DNA of 62,346 bases, taken from NCBI GenBank assembly GCA_002307275.1, contig DBTX01000004.1, positions 1 to 62,346 on the forward strand, written 5' to 3'. The notes beneath the pieces were generated by a model that saw only the letters and a list, made by a program, of their open reading frames with translations, was not told where the DNA came from and ran no database searches. Below are positions 24,856 through 34,207 of this stretch, piece after piece. The DNA comes from Hungateiclostridiaceae bacterium UBA1305. GTDB taxonomy: Bacteria; Bacillota; Clostridia; Acetivibrionales; DTU013. Position numbers and translations under genes: made by a program. Position 1 is the stretch's first letter, and each line of letters opens with the position of its first letter.

Positions 24856-26316
24856 TCAGATTTGAGGTCTGCTCAGATGATATCCGGTATTTTGCTCGAA
24901 AGTATATCCTGCCCGCAGCAGCATACTCTCGTCATATGGCTTTCCGATCAGCTGCAGTCCTATTGGCATGCCCTCCGCGTCAAAACCGCACGGCAGTACC
25001 AGTCCCGGCAATCCGGCGATATTCACGGATACTGTATAGATATCCCCCAGATACATTGCCAGCGGGTCATCCGCTTTCTCACCAATTTTATAGGCTGTAG
25101 TTGGCGCTGTCGGTCCGAGTATAAGGTCAAACTTCGAGAAGGCTTCATCAAAGCCCTTCCGTATCAATGTGCGTACCTGAAGCGCTTTTTTATAATAGGC
25201 ATCATAATATCCCGAGCTTAAAGCATACGTTCCAAGCATGATCCTTCTCTTCACTTCCGGACCAAAGCCTTCACTTCTGGTCTGCTTGTAAAGATCCAGC
25301 AGGTCGGTGTATTTCTCTGCTCTGTAGCCGTATTTAATACCATCGAACCTTGCAAGGTTCGAGCTGGCTTCCGCCGATGAAACAAGATAGTAGGCCGGTA
25401 TCGCATATTCCGTGACAGGCAGCGTGCATTCCTCGCAGATGGCTCCCAGCTTTGTATATACCTCTGCCGCATCCAGAATGGCTTTTTTTACTTCCTCGTT
25501 GATACCCTCACCGATATATTCCTTCGGGATACCTATTCTCATTCCCTTTACGTCATTAACCAACGCTTTTGTATAATCCGGATGCTTTACCGGCGCAGAA
25601 GTCGAATCCATCTTGTCATGCCCGGAAATGGCATTGAGCACGAGCGCGCAGTCTGTAATGTCCTTCGTAAGCGGTCCGATCTGATCCAGAGAAGAGGCAA
25701 AAGCTACGAGCCCATACCTGGAGACAGCACCATATGTAGGTTTCATGCCGACCACACCGCAGAATGCCGCAGGCTGCCTGATCGAACCGCCTGTGTCGGA
25801 GCCCAGTGCGAATACTGCCTCTCCGCATGCAACAGCCGCGGCAGATCCGCCGCTTGAGCCCCCGGGAACCCTTTCGGTATTCCATGGATTCCTTGTTTGC
25901 TTGAAATACGAATTTTCGGTCGAACCACCCATGGCAAACTCGTCCATATTTAGTTTTCCAAGCAGGACTGTCTTTTGTTCAGCCAATTTTTCCACCACAG
26001 TCGCATTATACGGAGGAACAAAATCGCTCAATATTTTTGATGCGCAGGTGGTTGGAATGCCTTCCGTACACATGTTGTCCTTTATGCCTGCAGGAATGCC
26101 GGCAAGCGGCGGCAATTCAGCCCCGCTGTCGAATTCGTTCTGCAGCTTTTCAGCCTGTTTCAACGCCTCAGCGCGTGAAACGGTAATATAGCTTCCAACG
26201 ACGGATTCTACTTCATCAATCCTTTTTAAATACGCCTGTGTCAGTTCAACGACACCAAGCTTCCTGCTGCGCAGCAGGCCGGACAGCTCATGCGCAGTCA
26301 ATTCATAAAATTTCAT
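24856..26316 (-). CDS. gatA: Aspartyl/glutamyl-tRNA amidotransferase subunit A
   Basis: 486-residue amidase-signature enzyme that releases ammonia from glutamine for transamidation. The catalytic Ser-cisSer-Lys set is visible: lysine in GIPAGIKDNM and serines in PGGSSGGSAAAVACGE and GSDTGGSIRQPAAF. Length is normal. It starts 11 bases after gatC behind GGGGGAAA. Confidence 0.97.
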   Translation of the reverse strand: MKFYELTAHELSGLLRSRKLGVVELTQAYLKRIDEVESVVGSYITVSRAEALKQAEKLQNEFDSGAELPPLAGIPAGIKDNMCTEGIPTTCASKILSDFVPPYNATVVEKLAEQKTVLLGKLNMDEFAMGGSTENSYFKQTRNPWNTERVPGGSSGGSAAAVACGEAVFALGSDTGGSIRQPAAFCGVVGMKPTYGAVSRYGLVAFASSLDQIGPLTKDITDCALVLNAISGHDKMDSTSAPVKHPDYTKALVNDVKGMRIGIPKEYIGEGINEEVKKAILDAAEVYTKLGAICEECTLPVTEYAIPAYYLVSSAEASSNLARFDGIKYGYRAEKYTDLLDLYKQTRSEGFGPEVKRRIMLGTYALSSGYYDAYYKKALQVRTLIRKGFDEAFSKFDLILGPTAPTTAYKIGEKADDPLAMYLGDIYTVSVNIAGLPGLVLPCGFDAEGMPIGLQLIGKPYDESMLLRAGYTFEQNTGYHLSRPQI

Positions 26317-26327
26317 AGAATTTCCCC

Positions 26328-26615
26328 CTACTCCACTACCTTCGGCACCTTGTAACAGCCATTCTCCTGCGAAGGTGCGCTCTTAAGCAGTTTTTCCCTG
26401 TCAAAAGAGCCTGTGACCCTGTCCTCCCTCAGAACATTCTGAATGGGGATGACATGTTCCATTGGTTTTACATCCTTAGTGTCCAGCTCATTCAGCTTGT
26501 CCACATAAGAAATGATATCTTCCATCTCAAACGTAAGCTTATCTATTTCCGCCTCTGTAATATTCAAGCGGGCTAGATCTGCTACATGCTGTATGGTTTC
26601 CCTTGTGACTTTCAT
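26328..26615 (-). CDS. gatC: Aspartyl/glutamyl-tRNA amidotransferase subunit C
   Basis: 95 residues: VAHLARL-like helix (VADLARLNITEAEIDKL) and the PMEHV..NVLREDRV motif typical of GatC, which stabilises GatA. GGAGG precedes the ATG at a normal distance. First gene of gatCAB. Confidence 0.96.
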   Translation of the reverse strand: MKVTRETIQHVADLARLNITEAEIDKLTFEMEDIISYVDKLNELDTKDVKPMEHVIPIQNVLREDRVTGSFDREKLLKSAPSQENGCYKVPKVVE

Positions 26616-26691
26616 GCTGAACCTCCAATTTCCGATGCGGCTTGTATTCCGTCACACCTAATATGCTGCTTTTGGCAGAAGTGTTTTATAC

Positions 26692-26751
26692 ATTATATAA
26701 AATGCGTACGAGCAAGTCAATTGCCATAAAAGCCATATAGTATGTTATAAT
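26692..26751. promoter_or_regulatory. Back-to-back divergent promoters (gatCAB and acyltransferase)
   Basis: Minus strand: TTGACT (26720-26715), 17-base spacer, TATAAT (26697-26692), driving gatCAB. Plus strand: TTGCCA (26721-26726), 19-base spacer, TATAAT (26746-26751), for the acyltransferase. The two -35 boxes touch, so the promoters may compete for polymerase. Confidence 0.65.
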
Positions 26752-26792
26752 TCAAAAGTATATGATCAGCCAATGACTCCGGAGGACTGCAA

Positions 26793-27875
26793 ATGAAACA
26801 GCGCATGCGGGAAATGGACTATATCAGGGCCATTTCAGCCTTATCCATCATAATGATCCATGTGTCGGGTGTTTACACGGCTGCATCAAGAGGAGCCTAT
26901 GCGATGAACCAGCTGGTTCGCTTTGCCGTACCGGTTTTTATACTGATCTCCGGCTTGCTTCTGTCACTTTCCGGGTATGAATTTGCTGGTATTTCAGGAT
27001 ATCTCGGGTTTATTAAAAGAAGGATGCAAAAAATATTTATTCCCTATGTTTTATGGTCCATCCTCTATATCCTGTTCAAAATGAGGGACGACCTCAGCCC
27101 TATCTGGCATGATCCTGGCAGTTTTCTGGCAGATACGGGCAAAAAGCTGCTATATGGTACAGCCCATGTGCACCTGTATTTCATCATTATTATCCTTCAG
27201 CTCTATCTGTTATATCCCGCCCTGCATTATTTAATGAAATACAACAAAAAACCGGTTCTGGCATGCAGCTTCATACTAACGCTCCTGTTCCAGACCGGAA
27301 TATATCTGCAGGCTTTGAAAGTCATTTCCTTCCCTGCCCCTATTCTGCCAAACTACATGTTCTTCCCTACCTGGATATTCTTTTTTGTGTTCGGCATGTA
27401 TTTCGCAGGCGATCTGGTGGCACACAGAGGATGGATCGGCAGGAGGACAGGGCTTATAACCCTGGCCTGGGCTGCTGGCTTTGTACTGCTTCTGCTTGAC
27501 AGCAGATTCACAGGTACATTCGATTTGTCCATAAAACCTGCTGTGCTCCTTTACAGTATGAGTACATTTCTTCTCATGTACTCCTTATCCCTCAAGCTGA
27601 AGGATAGCAGGCTGAAGATACTGAAAGGACTGGACTGGATCTCCTGTCAATCTTTCACAATTTATCTGAGCCATCTTTTTATCATCAAAATAATACTCCT
27701 TCTTACCGGGCAACCTGCAGGCACGGGCTTATGGTCAGGTTTGAAGGGCATGCTTGCACTATATGCGGCGGGAACAGTATGTACCTGCCTGTTCTCCCAT
27801 GTGATCAGTCAGATACCTGTGGCATCCCTGCTTGGCGGAGTAAGAACCACAAGAGCGAAATCCTCCTCTATATAA
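26793..27875 (+). CDS. Membrane acyltransferase (acyltransferase 3 family)
   Basis: 360-residue polytopic protein with about ten hydrophobic segments, starting REMDYIRAISALSIIMIHVSG, the family's N-terminal motif with the conserved R and H. Members transfer acetyl, succinyl or other acyl groups to cell-surface sugars. GGAGG precedes the ATG. It lies beside the exopolysaccharide locus and may modify that polymer, an inference from position. Its last bases overlap the convergent wzz/yveK gene by eight bases. Confidence 0.88.
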   Translation: MKQRMREMDYIRAISALSIIMIHVSGVYTAASRGAYAMNQLVRFAVPVFILISGLLLSLSGYEFAGISGYLGFIKRRMQKIFIPYVLWSILYILFKMRDDLSPIWHDPGSFLADTGKKLLYGTAHVHLYFIIIILQLYLLYPALHYLMKYNKKPVLACSFILTLLFQTGIYLQALKVISFPAPILPNYMFFPTWIFFFVFGMYFAGDLVAHRGWIGRRTGLITLAWAAGFVLLLLDSRFTGTFDLSIKPAVLLYSMSTFLLMYSLSLKLKDSRLKILKGLDWISCQSFTIYLSHLFIIKIILLLTGQPAGTGLWSGLKGMLALYAAGTVCTCLFSHVISQIPVASLLGGVRTTRAKSSSI

Positions 27876-28557
27876 GACGGTTCACAATTTCTGACTCTTT
27901 TGCATTCTCTGATTCTTTTGCATTCTCTGACTCTTTTGCATTCTCTGCTTTTAACTGCTTTCTTGAATAATCAATAAATATAATCAGCACGATACTGCCA
28001 ACTATTCCGGCTAACAGACTCAAAGCCATATTTTGCAACGGCTTGGGTCTATCAGGCTTAGCCGGCACGGAAGCTCTGTCTATAATCGATACATTATCTA
28101 TTTTCAATAATTCCAAAGATTTCGCCTGAAAAACCTCTGCAATCTTATTGGCAATTGCTGCGGCATTTTCAGGATTATTTTGTTCAACACCAATAACAAT
28201 AAGTCTTGTACTCGGCCTTACCGTTACAGTAATGCTATCCTTCATCTCCTGAATTGTAACATCCTTCAATTTCGGAATTTCCCCCTGAAGCTCATCCTTG
28301 ACTGTTTGAATGATGATACTGGACTTTACGATCTCCTGGTAATCTTTCACCAGAAGATCACTAGCCAGAAGATCCTGATACACTGTATTGGAATTTGCAT
28401 CTGCATCCGTAGTCTTCAAAACATAGATGGTCGTCTCCGAACTGTATACGGAAGGAAAATAGTAGTAGTTCAAATATGCCGACACTCCTGTAGTAAGGAT
28501 AGAGATGGTTAAAATGACCCACCAGAATCTCATACATAGTTTAATATTATAAAACAT
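27868..28557 (-). CDS. Wzz/YveK-type chain-length protein with repeated tail
   Basis: 229-residue polysaccharide co-polymerase. Membrane helices lie near residues 12-30 and 178-198, with the outer domain between and the proline-rich motif PAKPDRPKPLQN before the second helix. The cytoplasmic tail is unusual: three direct copies of the hexapeptide ENAKES encoded by 18-bp repeats. In Gram-positive systems this class of protein activates a BY-kinase and controls polymer length. It is the last gene of the minus-strand exopolysaccharide operon; a second member is at 47016. GGGGG precedes the ATG. Confidence 0.88.
   Translation of the reverse strand: MFYNIKLCMRFWWVILTISILTTGVSAYLNYYYFPSVYSSETTIYVLKTTDADANSNTVYQDLLASDLLVKDYQEIVKSSIIIQTVKDELQGEIPKLKDVTIQEMKDSITVTVRPSTRLIVIGVEQNNPENAAAIANKIAEVFQAKSLELLKIDNVSIIDRASVPAKPDRPKPLQNMALSLLAGIVGSIVLIIFIDYSRKQLKAENAKESENAKESENAKESEIVNRLI
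27893..27946. repeat. Three 18-bp tandem repeats in the wzz/yveK tail
   Basis: Units GACTCTTTTGCATTCTCT, GATTCTTTTGCATTCTCT and GACTCTTTTGCATTCTCT. Changes in copy number would keep the reading frame and vary tail length by six residues. Confidence 0.9.
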
Positions 28558-28570
28558 TCATCTTCCCCCT

Positions 28571-29767
28571 TTATCCATTGAACAGCTTATTATAGGCCTT
28601 ATACAGGTTTACCTTCTCGTATTTCCATTCCAGCTTGTTCTTTATACGGTCATATCCAAAGGCGCCCATTTTTCTGCGTCGTTCGGGATCATCCAAAAGC
28701 TCCAGAATTTTTTCAGCCAGATCCTTCGAATCGTTTGGCCTTGCATACAGTGAAGCTTCCTGTGCGGAGAATTTACCCTCATCCATATCAAATTGTACAA
28801 TTGGCTTTGCCAGAGCCATATATTCCATGATTTTATTCATGGTGGATTTGCGGTTCATTTCATTATACTCATCGGGATTAACACACACATCAGCTGTATT
28901 AAGGGCTTCAAGCAACTGCTGATCCGGTACCCTTCCCGTAAATGTAAAGTATTCTCCCACACCTTTTTCTCTGGCCAAAGTCTTGATATTTTCCAGTTCC
29001 GTTCCACCGCCAACACAGATAAAGTGGATGTCCTGCCTGCCTCTTCCTACAACGATATGCTGTGCTGCTTCAATCAGGTAATTAAGGCCTTCCTGTTTTC
29101 CAATGACGCCAACATACCCCACCATATACTTCCTGCCTTTTTTCAATGACTCCACAGGCGGAACAATCTTCAATCGTTCAAGACTTGGTCCGCTTCTCAC
29201 GATAAAAACCTTCTCTTCCTTCTTACCGCCTCTTTCCATCGCGATTCTTTTGTACGATTCATTTGTAGCAATAGATATTACGGCGCTTTTAAAGGTTCTT
29301 CTTTCAAAGAACAGCATCATCTTATACAAAAAATCTTTTCTGCCGAATTTCGCCTCATATAGCTCAGGGTTAATGTCATGATGGTCAAACACGAACTTCT
29401 TCCCCAACAGCTTGAACGGGAGGGCTACGAGAAATATCAGATCGGGCGGATTGCATGCATGTATCACATCGAACCCTCTGGTAAAAAGGCACTTTACAGC
29501 CAATACGAACTCCCAGAAAAGAGCTGCGGTATATTCAAGCAAATATCCAGCGGCACCATCCGCTTCTTTAGGAAGTGAATGCCTGTATATGGCGATATCA
29601 TCTATCATTTCAAACTTTTTTTCGTATCCCTTCCCAACAGGACAAATAATTGAAACTGTTGCACCATTGTCCCTTAAAGCAGTAGCCTCCTGCCAGACTC
29701 TTCTGTCAAACGGCGAAGGAAGGTTTTCAACAATGATCAGTATTTTTCTACCAGCTAATTCCTTCAT
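28571..29767 (-). CDS. Glycosyltransferase, family 4 (WbuB-like)
   Basis: 398 residues, two Rossmann-like domains (GT-B fold). The start KILIIVENLPSPFDRRVWQEA is typical of the Glyco_trans_4 group; the donor-site half has GYVGVIGKQEGLNYLIEA and a C-terminal E-rich block. It should add a sugar to the lipid-linked repeat unit at the inner face of the membrane. ATG 29767 behind GAGGGA is preferred; it overlaps the end of the dehydrogenase gene by 20 bases. Confidence 0.9.
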   Translation of the reverse strand: MKELAGRKILIIVENLPSPFDRRVWQEATALRDNGATVSIICPVGKGYEKKFEMIDDIAIYRHSLPKEADGAAGYLLEYTAALFWEFVLAVKCLFTRGFDVIHACNPPDLIFLVALPFKLLGKKFVFDHHDINPELYEAKFGRKDFLYKMMLFFERRTFKSAVISIATNESYKRIAMERGGKKEEKVFIVRSGPSLERLKIVPPVESLKKGRKYMVGYVGVIGKQEGLNYLIEAAQHIVVGRGRQDIHFICVGGGTELENIKTLAREKGVGEYFTFTGRVPDQQLLEALNTADVCVNPDEYNEMNRKSTMNKIMEYMALAKPIVQFDMDEGKFSAQEASLYARPNDSKDLAEKILELLDDPERRRKMGAFGYDRIKNKLEWKYEKVNLYKAYNKLFNG

Positions 29768-31061
29768 AATTATCCCTCGCATTTGAAAGATCACCGATTC
29801 TGACCAGATCAAATATCTTTTGATCCGATCTGGCATCTGTTAGAATTCTTTCAAACTCTTTCTCCTTATTTCCTATAATGATGACTTCACGATCAAGCAA
29901 AAGCTCATCCAGTGAATCAACCATCAATGACGATATATGCGGAATTTTTTCTGTTATATACTCTTTGTTTGCACCAATCAGCCTGGAGAGAAATACATTC
30001 CGGTCATAAAGTTTCAGGTCGTAACCTTTTCCCAGCAGAATCTCAATGAGTTCCACCATAGGACTCTCTCTTAAGTCGTCCGTGCCCTCCTTGAAGCTGA
30101 ATCCCGCCAATCCGATTTTCTTTTTTCCGTAAGAGATGATTTTTTTTGACGCATTGGTAACCTGCATGGAATTACTCACCATCAGTGAGTTCAGAAGAGG
30201 TGTTTCAACATCATGCATTCTGGCCAGACAGCTGATGGCACGCAAATCCTTGGGCAGGCACGAACCGCCAAATGCAAAGCCCGGCTTCAGGTACGTAGCT
30301 GAGATATTCAGCTTGGTATCCTTCATGAAAATGTTCATGACCTGATGGCTGTCAAGCCCAAGGTTTTTGCACAGCATACCGATTTCATTTGCAAAAGTGA
30401 TTTTTAAAGCATGAAAGTTATTATCCACATACTTCACCATTTCTGCAACCTCTATCCCGGTAATCATTTTCTCTCCCGTCACATTGCCATATATCGACAG
30501 TATTCTCCGGGCAACATCTTCAGAATCGGCGCCTACGACCGTTTTAGGAGGATTATTAAAATCAAAAACAGCTGTGGATTCCCTTAAAAATTCAGGATTA
30601 AAAGCTACATAAAATCCCTCTTCGCTCTTCTTTTGAGATGCACTTTCCAGCATTGGTATTACAATCCCTCTCATCGTACCCGGTATCATCGTGCTTCTGA
30701 ATATCAGTACATGTTTTTCGTCTTTTTCCTTCAGGACTGCTCCAATCTCCTGACAGACCACTTCCAGGTATCTGGTATCCAGACACCCATTGGACCTGCT
30801 TGGAGTCCCGACGCATATAATTGACATCTCCGTAGACAAAATCGCTTCCCTTGTGTCTGTTGTCGCATGTATCAGGCCATTTTTCCTGTTTATATCCAAA
30901 AGTTCGGGAAGTTCCTTTTCAATAATAGGGGATAATCCGTCATTGAGCATCTGCACTTTCACTTCATTTACATCTACCCCTGTAACTTTGTGACCCATGG
31001 ATGCGAGGCAGCCTGCAGTCACAACACCAACATAACCCAGTCCAAAAATACTGATATTCAT
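29748..31061 (-). CDS. Nucleotide-sugar dehydrogenase, GDP-mannose 6-dehydrogenase (AlgD)-like
   Basis: 437 residues in the UDP-glucose/GDP-mannose dehydrogenase family, which oxidises the sugar C6 to a carboxylate with NAD. The N-terminal NAD motif is FGLGYVGVVTAGCLA; the catalytic cysteine lies in GFAFGGSCLPKDLRA. That motif, plus NPEFLRESTA, GTDDLRESPMVELIE and RLIGANKEYITEKIPHISSL, resembles AlgD (GDP-mannose to GDP-mannuronate) more than UDP-glucose dehydrogenases, whose motif is usually FGGSCFPKD. The resemblance is from memory of the family, so substrate is not proven. It sits between the heparinase-type lyase gene and a glycosyltransferase. GGAGGAG precedes the ATG. Confidence 0.85.
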   Translation of the reverse strand: MNISIFGLGYVGVVTAGCLASMGHKVTGVDVNEVKVQMLNDGLSPIIEKELPELLDINRKNGLIHATTDTREAILSTEMSIICVGTPSRSNGCLDTRYLEVVCQEIGAVLKEKDEKHVLIFRSTMIPGTMRGIVIPMLESASQKKSEEGFYVAFNPEFLRESTAVFDFNNPPKTVVGADSEDVARRILSIYGNVTGEKMITGIEVAEMVKYVDNNFHALKITFANEIGMLCKNLGLDSHQVMNIFMKDTKLNISATYLKPGFAFGGSCLPKDLRAISCLARMHDVETPLLNSLMVSNSMQVTNASKKIISYGKKKIGLAGFSFKEGTDDLRESPMVELIEILLGKGYDLKLYDRNVFLSRLIGANKEYITEKIPHISSLMVDSLDELLLDREVIIIGNKEKEFERILTDARSDQKIFDLVRIGDLSNARDNYEGISW

Positions 31062-31120
31062 AAATTCTTTCTCCTCCGTTTTTGATGAATGACCTGTTTT
31101 GGGATAATTCCCAACATTTC

Positions 31121-33100
31121 TTATGGATTAAACACAATTGAGAATTTTGTTGCAACTTCTATAGGACCTTTTATTGATTTGAACAATCGCAATGTTGTTG
31201 TCGGGACTTTAACATCATAGGAAGGTGAATACCAGCCCGATGGGAATGCCTCATCCCCCTTATGGATCTGAAGCTCCAACCTGCTATCCTTCTCAAACAG
31301 GCAACAGCCTTGTTCAAAATAGATCATCAACATTTCATCTGTATTCTCAACACAGCATTCAGGGTGGATATGAAAGAAAATCTCCATGTTATGGCTGCCT
31401 TCACAGAGGATCTGATCCTCTATCTCCCAATGATCTGTTTCTTTTTCATATTTCACGGTTCTGGTATGCAAAACGCTGTCATTAAAGCTCTTATATCCTG
31501 TATGCAGGCCTTTTGCCTTTGTAAATCCCTTATAATCAATTATTTCTGTTTCTGCCTTACTGCTCCACATGAAATTGCCGGACATCACTGACTGGTCTCT
31601 GCCATCCATTCTGACCGTATTATGGGCTGCGGTGCTCCTGAAATAGTTCCTCCATTTTTCATCGGCATGATAAGCATAGGTACCCGGATCAATAAATATC
31701 GGGCGGCCTCCTGCCGAAAAATAAACGGCTAATGCATCTGCGTGCCCGTGTGCCGCCAGTGAAAGATATCCCAGGCTTCCACAATCAAAAATCAGTTTCT
31801 GCTCTGAAGGCGTATGAAAATCCGCTCCAAGAATATAATAGCCTCCGTCTGTAAAGGAATCAGGGAGATTGCCTGGAATCAATCCGACCTCTTCAATATG
31901 AACATTTCTAATGTTTAAAAGTAAAAGTGTTTTATAGTCCGGACCCATGCAGTCAATATCTCCGTTATCTCTTTTGTTGCTTTTGGCGGCCATGCTGCCT
32001 TTCAGGAACTCCTCCCTTTTAAATATATAAGCTCCTGTGTGCAGAAGAGAATGGTATGCGCCAATTTCTTTTTGAAACAAATCCACAACATACCCATCAT
32101 CTTCATCGCCAATCTGAGGGATATTTCCCCCGGCATCCTCTATTGCAGCCAAATAGTCCAGCATTTTTTCAATGATTCCCCAGAATTTTAAGGGGTATTT
32201 TACTCCGTTCGCTTCGCCTGCCAGTCCTGAAAGAATCAAAAAATCAAGAACGAACTGCTGATAGGATATCGCCTGTTCCTTATTCACTCCATCCGGATAA
32301 TTCTGCTTCATACTTTCACGTATCAGAATCCGATACGCCCTTCCACGCCACCTTTTTGAGGCTTTAAACCGGGGCATTGCAGCACTTCCGATAAACAAAC
32401 CCGCAGCTTCGCCGATCAAATGATTATTCGCAGAGGAAAACGCACTCAAGTTTCTGTTGATAAACCAACAATGCCGGTAGATCGTGTCCAACCATCTTTT
32501 TTTCAGCTCCGGTTTCAGTTCATCTCCAATGATATGCCAGCAAATCGTCCAGTTTATCAGTCTAATTCCCAGTTCCAGAGAGCTTGACCAGTTCACGCCC
32601 ATCATGAAAGGGTTCTGGAGGATCCATTCAGTTAACAGGCTCTCAAATTTCTCCATATATTTGGATTGTTTCGTATGCTGGCAGGCCAGTGCAAGAGGTA
32701 CCATAAACAGGTGTCTGTTGAGTTCCCAGATATACTTGATATCCCCTATTTTATCACTATCCCTATAGTTGATACTTTTGCCGAAAAGGTGTTTTGGTGC
32801 AGACCGGCCACTTTTATAGTCCTTGTGGTAATCAATTTTTCCCTCTATCTGATAATCCTTTAAGGCAAATATATCAAACCGGTTTGCACAAACATCATCA
32901 GCTTTTTTTATAATTTTGCTGTAATCTGTAAAAGTAACAGGCTCGTTGAATAATTTATATTTTTCTTCCAGAACGGCTTCATTAAATTGATATCTGTCCT
33001 TCATGGCCCTTTCCACTCTGGTCTGACCTTTTTGACCGATTCTGTATATGATTTCAGCCGGAGACATTCTTAGCAACCTGTTAATAAAAAACCCATTCAT
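31121..33100 (-). CDS. Heparinase II/III family protein (uronate-polymer lyase type)
   Basis: 659 residues. The N-terminal helical (alpha/alpha toroid) half is followed by the Hepar_II_III beta-domain with AHGHADALAVYFSAGGRPIF, DPGTYAYHADEKWRNYFRST and AAHNTVRMDGRDQS, which hold conserved histidine, tyrosine and arginine residues. The family includes heparin and alginate/oligoalginate lyases and is frequent in exopolysaccharide loci. No signal peptide is visible, so its site of action is unclear. Position next to an AlgD-like gene suggests a uronate-containing substrate. Confidence 0.85.
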   Translation of the reverse strand: MNGFFINRLLRMSPAEIIYRIGQKGQTRVERAMKDRYQFNEAVLEEKYKLFNEPVTFTDYSKIIKKADDVCANRFDIFALKDYQIEGKIDYHKDYKSGRSAPKHLFGKSINYRDSDKIGDIKYIWELNRHLFMVPLALACQHTKQSKYMEKFESLLTEWILQNPFMMGVNWSSSLELGIRLINWTICWHIIGDELKPELKKRWLDTIYRHCWFINRNLSAFSSANNHLIGEAAGLFIGSAAMPRFKASKRWRGRAYRILIRESMKQNYPDGVNKEQAISYQQFVLDFLILSGLAGEANGVKYPLKFWGIIEKMLDYLAAIEDAGGNIPQIGDEDDGYVVDLFQKEIGAYHSLLHTGAYIFKREEFLKGSMAAKSNKRDNGDIDCMGPDYKTLLLLNIRNVHIEEVGLIPGNLPDSFTDGGYYILGADFHTPSEQKLIFDCGSLGYLSLAAHGHADALAVYFSAGGRPIFIDPGTYAYHADEKWRNYFRSTAAHNTVRMDGRDQSVMSGNFMWSSKAETEIIDYKGFTKAKGLHTGYKSFNDSVLHTRTVKYEKETDHWEIEDQILCEGSHNMEIFFHIHPECCVENTDEMLMIYFEQGCCLFEKDSRLELQIHKGDEAFPSGWYSPSYDVKVPTTTLRLFKSIKGPIEVATKFSIVFNP

Positions 33101-33124
33101 CCCTGTTACTCTCCTTCATAGTGT

Positions 33125-34207
33125 TCATAATGAATTGTATAATTCCTGCAGCTGTTCTCCTGCTTTTTCGATTGAAAACTTTTTTCCGGCTATGGCGAGG
33201 CTTTCTTTACCCATTTTCTCCACGAGTTCCGGTGAGGTTAACAGGATTTTCAACTTGTCTGCCAGTGCCTCCACATCCCCCGGCTCGATCAGAAAGCCGT
33301 TTCTGCCGTCTTCAATCAATTCAGGTATTCCTCCGACGTGGGTGGAAATCACCGGCAAACCCTTTCCTATCGCTTCCAACAGCGACATGGGCAGCCCTTC
33401 TGCATAGGAAGGCAGTACCATTATATCCGCGCTTTCATAGATCTCATTGATTCTGGAATGTGGTACCCAGCCATTTACTGCAACAATGCCCTCCAGATTC
33501 TCCTTTTCAACAAGTTCCCTGACTTTGTCGACTTCCCCATCTCCATATAAATTTAAGACAAAATCAGTATCCTTCAATTTAGCTGCCGCCCTGATCAAAT
33601 CATAGGTACCTTTTCGCTCACCAAGTCTGCCCATGAACAGGACCTGCATGCCCCCCCCTTTATCAGACCTGCTTGTGGTCCTGTTGCAGGCCTTGACAAA
33701 TCCGCTTTTAAAGGTGGAGGATGGATTATATATGATGCGGAGTCTTTCCTTCGGAATGTATTTGGCAAAGTAGGAAAACCAGTATTCCGAAAGCACCACT
33801 ACCTGATCCGCCTTGTTAAAAAGTGCAATTATTTTATTCTTTCTGCTCTGCGTAGCCCCCTCTAAAAACTGATCAAACATGGCTCCATGGACATGGAGTA
33901 TCAATTTATGCCGAAAAGCCATGCAAAATTTTGCAAGAATGGATTTTCTCAGATAACTTCCCTTTGACGCCACATGAATATGGAAGACCGGGGCAGCATA
34001 GAAAACATTGATGAAAAGCACTTTAAGCACCGCACCGTTAAACATAAGAACATCCATGATACGGTTCCTGCCTGAATATGATGAGATAAAACTCAAATTC
34101 AACTTTTCTTTAAAATTCCTGTTATAGATGTCCAATACAGAAGAAATTCCGCCCTGGGTCCCCAAGGATGGACCTACCATAAATACTTTTACTTTCCTAT
34201 CGGGCAT
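33125..34207 (-). CDS. Glycosyltransferase, family 4 (paralogue A)
   Basis: 360 residues, GT-B fold. N-terminal VFMVGPSLGTQGGISSVL and donor-site blocks VLFMGRLGERKGTYDLI and VLPSYAEGLPMSLLEAIGKG with the E-x7-E pattern. It is closely similar throughout to the next gene upstream (34197-35309), so the pair arose by tandem duplication. ATG 34207 is preferred because GGGGAGGGG precedes it; it overlaps the upstream gene by 11 bases. Confidence 0.92.
   Translation of the reverse strand: MPDRKVKVFMVGPSLGTQGGISSVLDIYNRNFKEKLNLSFISSYSGRNRIMDVLMFNGAVLKVLFINVFYAAPVFHIHVASKGSYLRKSILAKFCMAFRHKLILHVHGAMFDQFLEGATQSRKNKIIALFNKADQVVVLSEYWFSYFAKYIPKERLRIIYNPSSTFKSGFVKACNRTTSRSDKGGGMQVLFMGRLGERKGTYDLIRAAAKLKDTDFVLNLYGDGEVDKVRELVEKENLEGIVAVNGWVPHSRINEIYESADIMVLPSYAEGLPMSLLEAIGKGLPVISTHVGGIPELIEDGRNGFLIEPGDVEALADKLKILLTSPELVEKMGKESLAIAGKKFSIEKAGEQLQELYNSL

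Noticed and set aside
25582..25937. Overlapping frames on both strands within gatA.
   Set aside because: GatA has full-length motifs; the other frames are GC-rich shadows.
29748..31061. Calling the dehydrogenase a UDP-glucose 6-dehydrogenase because galU is nearby.
   Set aside because: Signature blocks favour the AlgD type; galU is in a separate transcript. The substrate is left open in the annotation.
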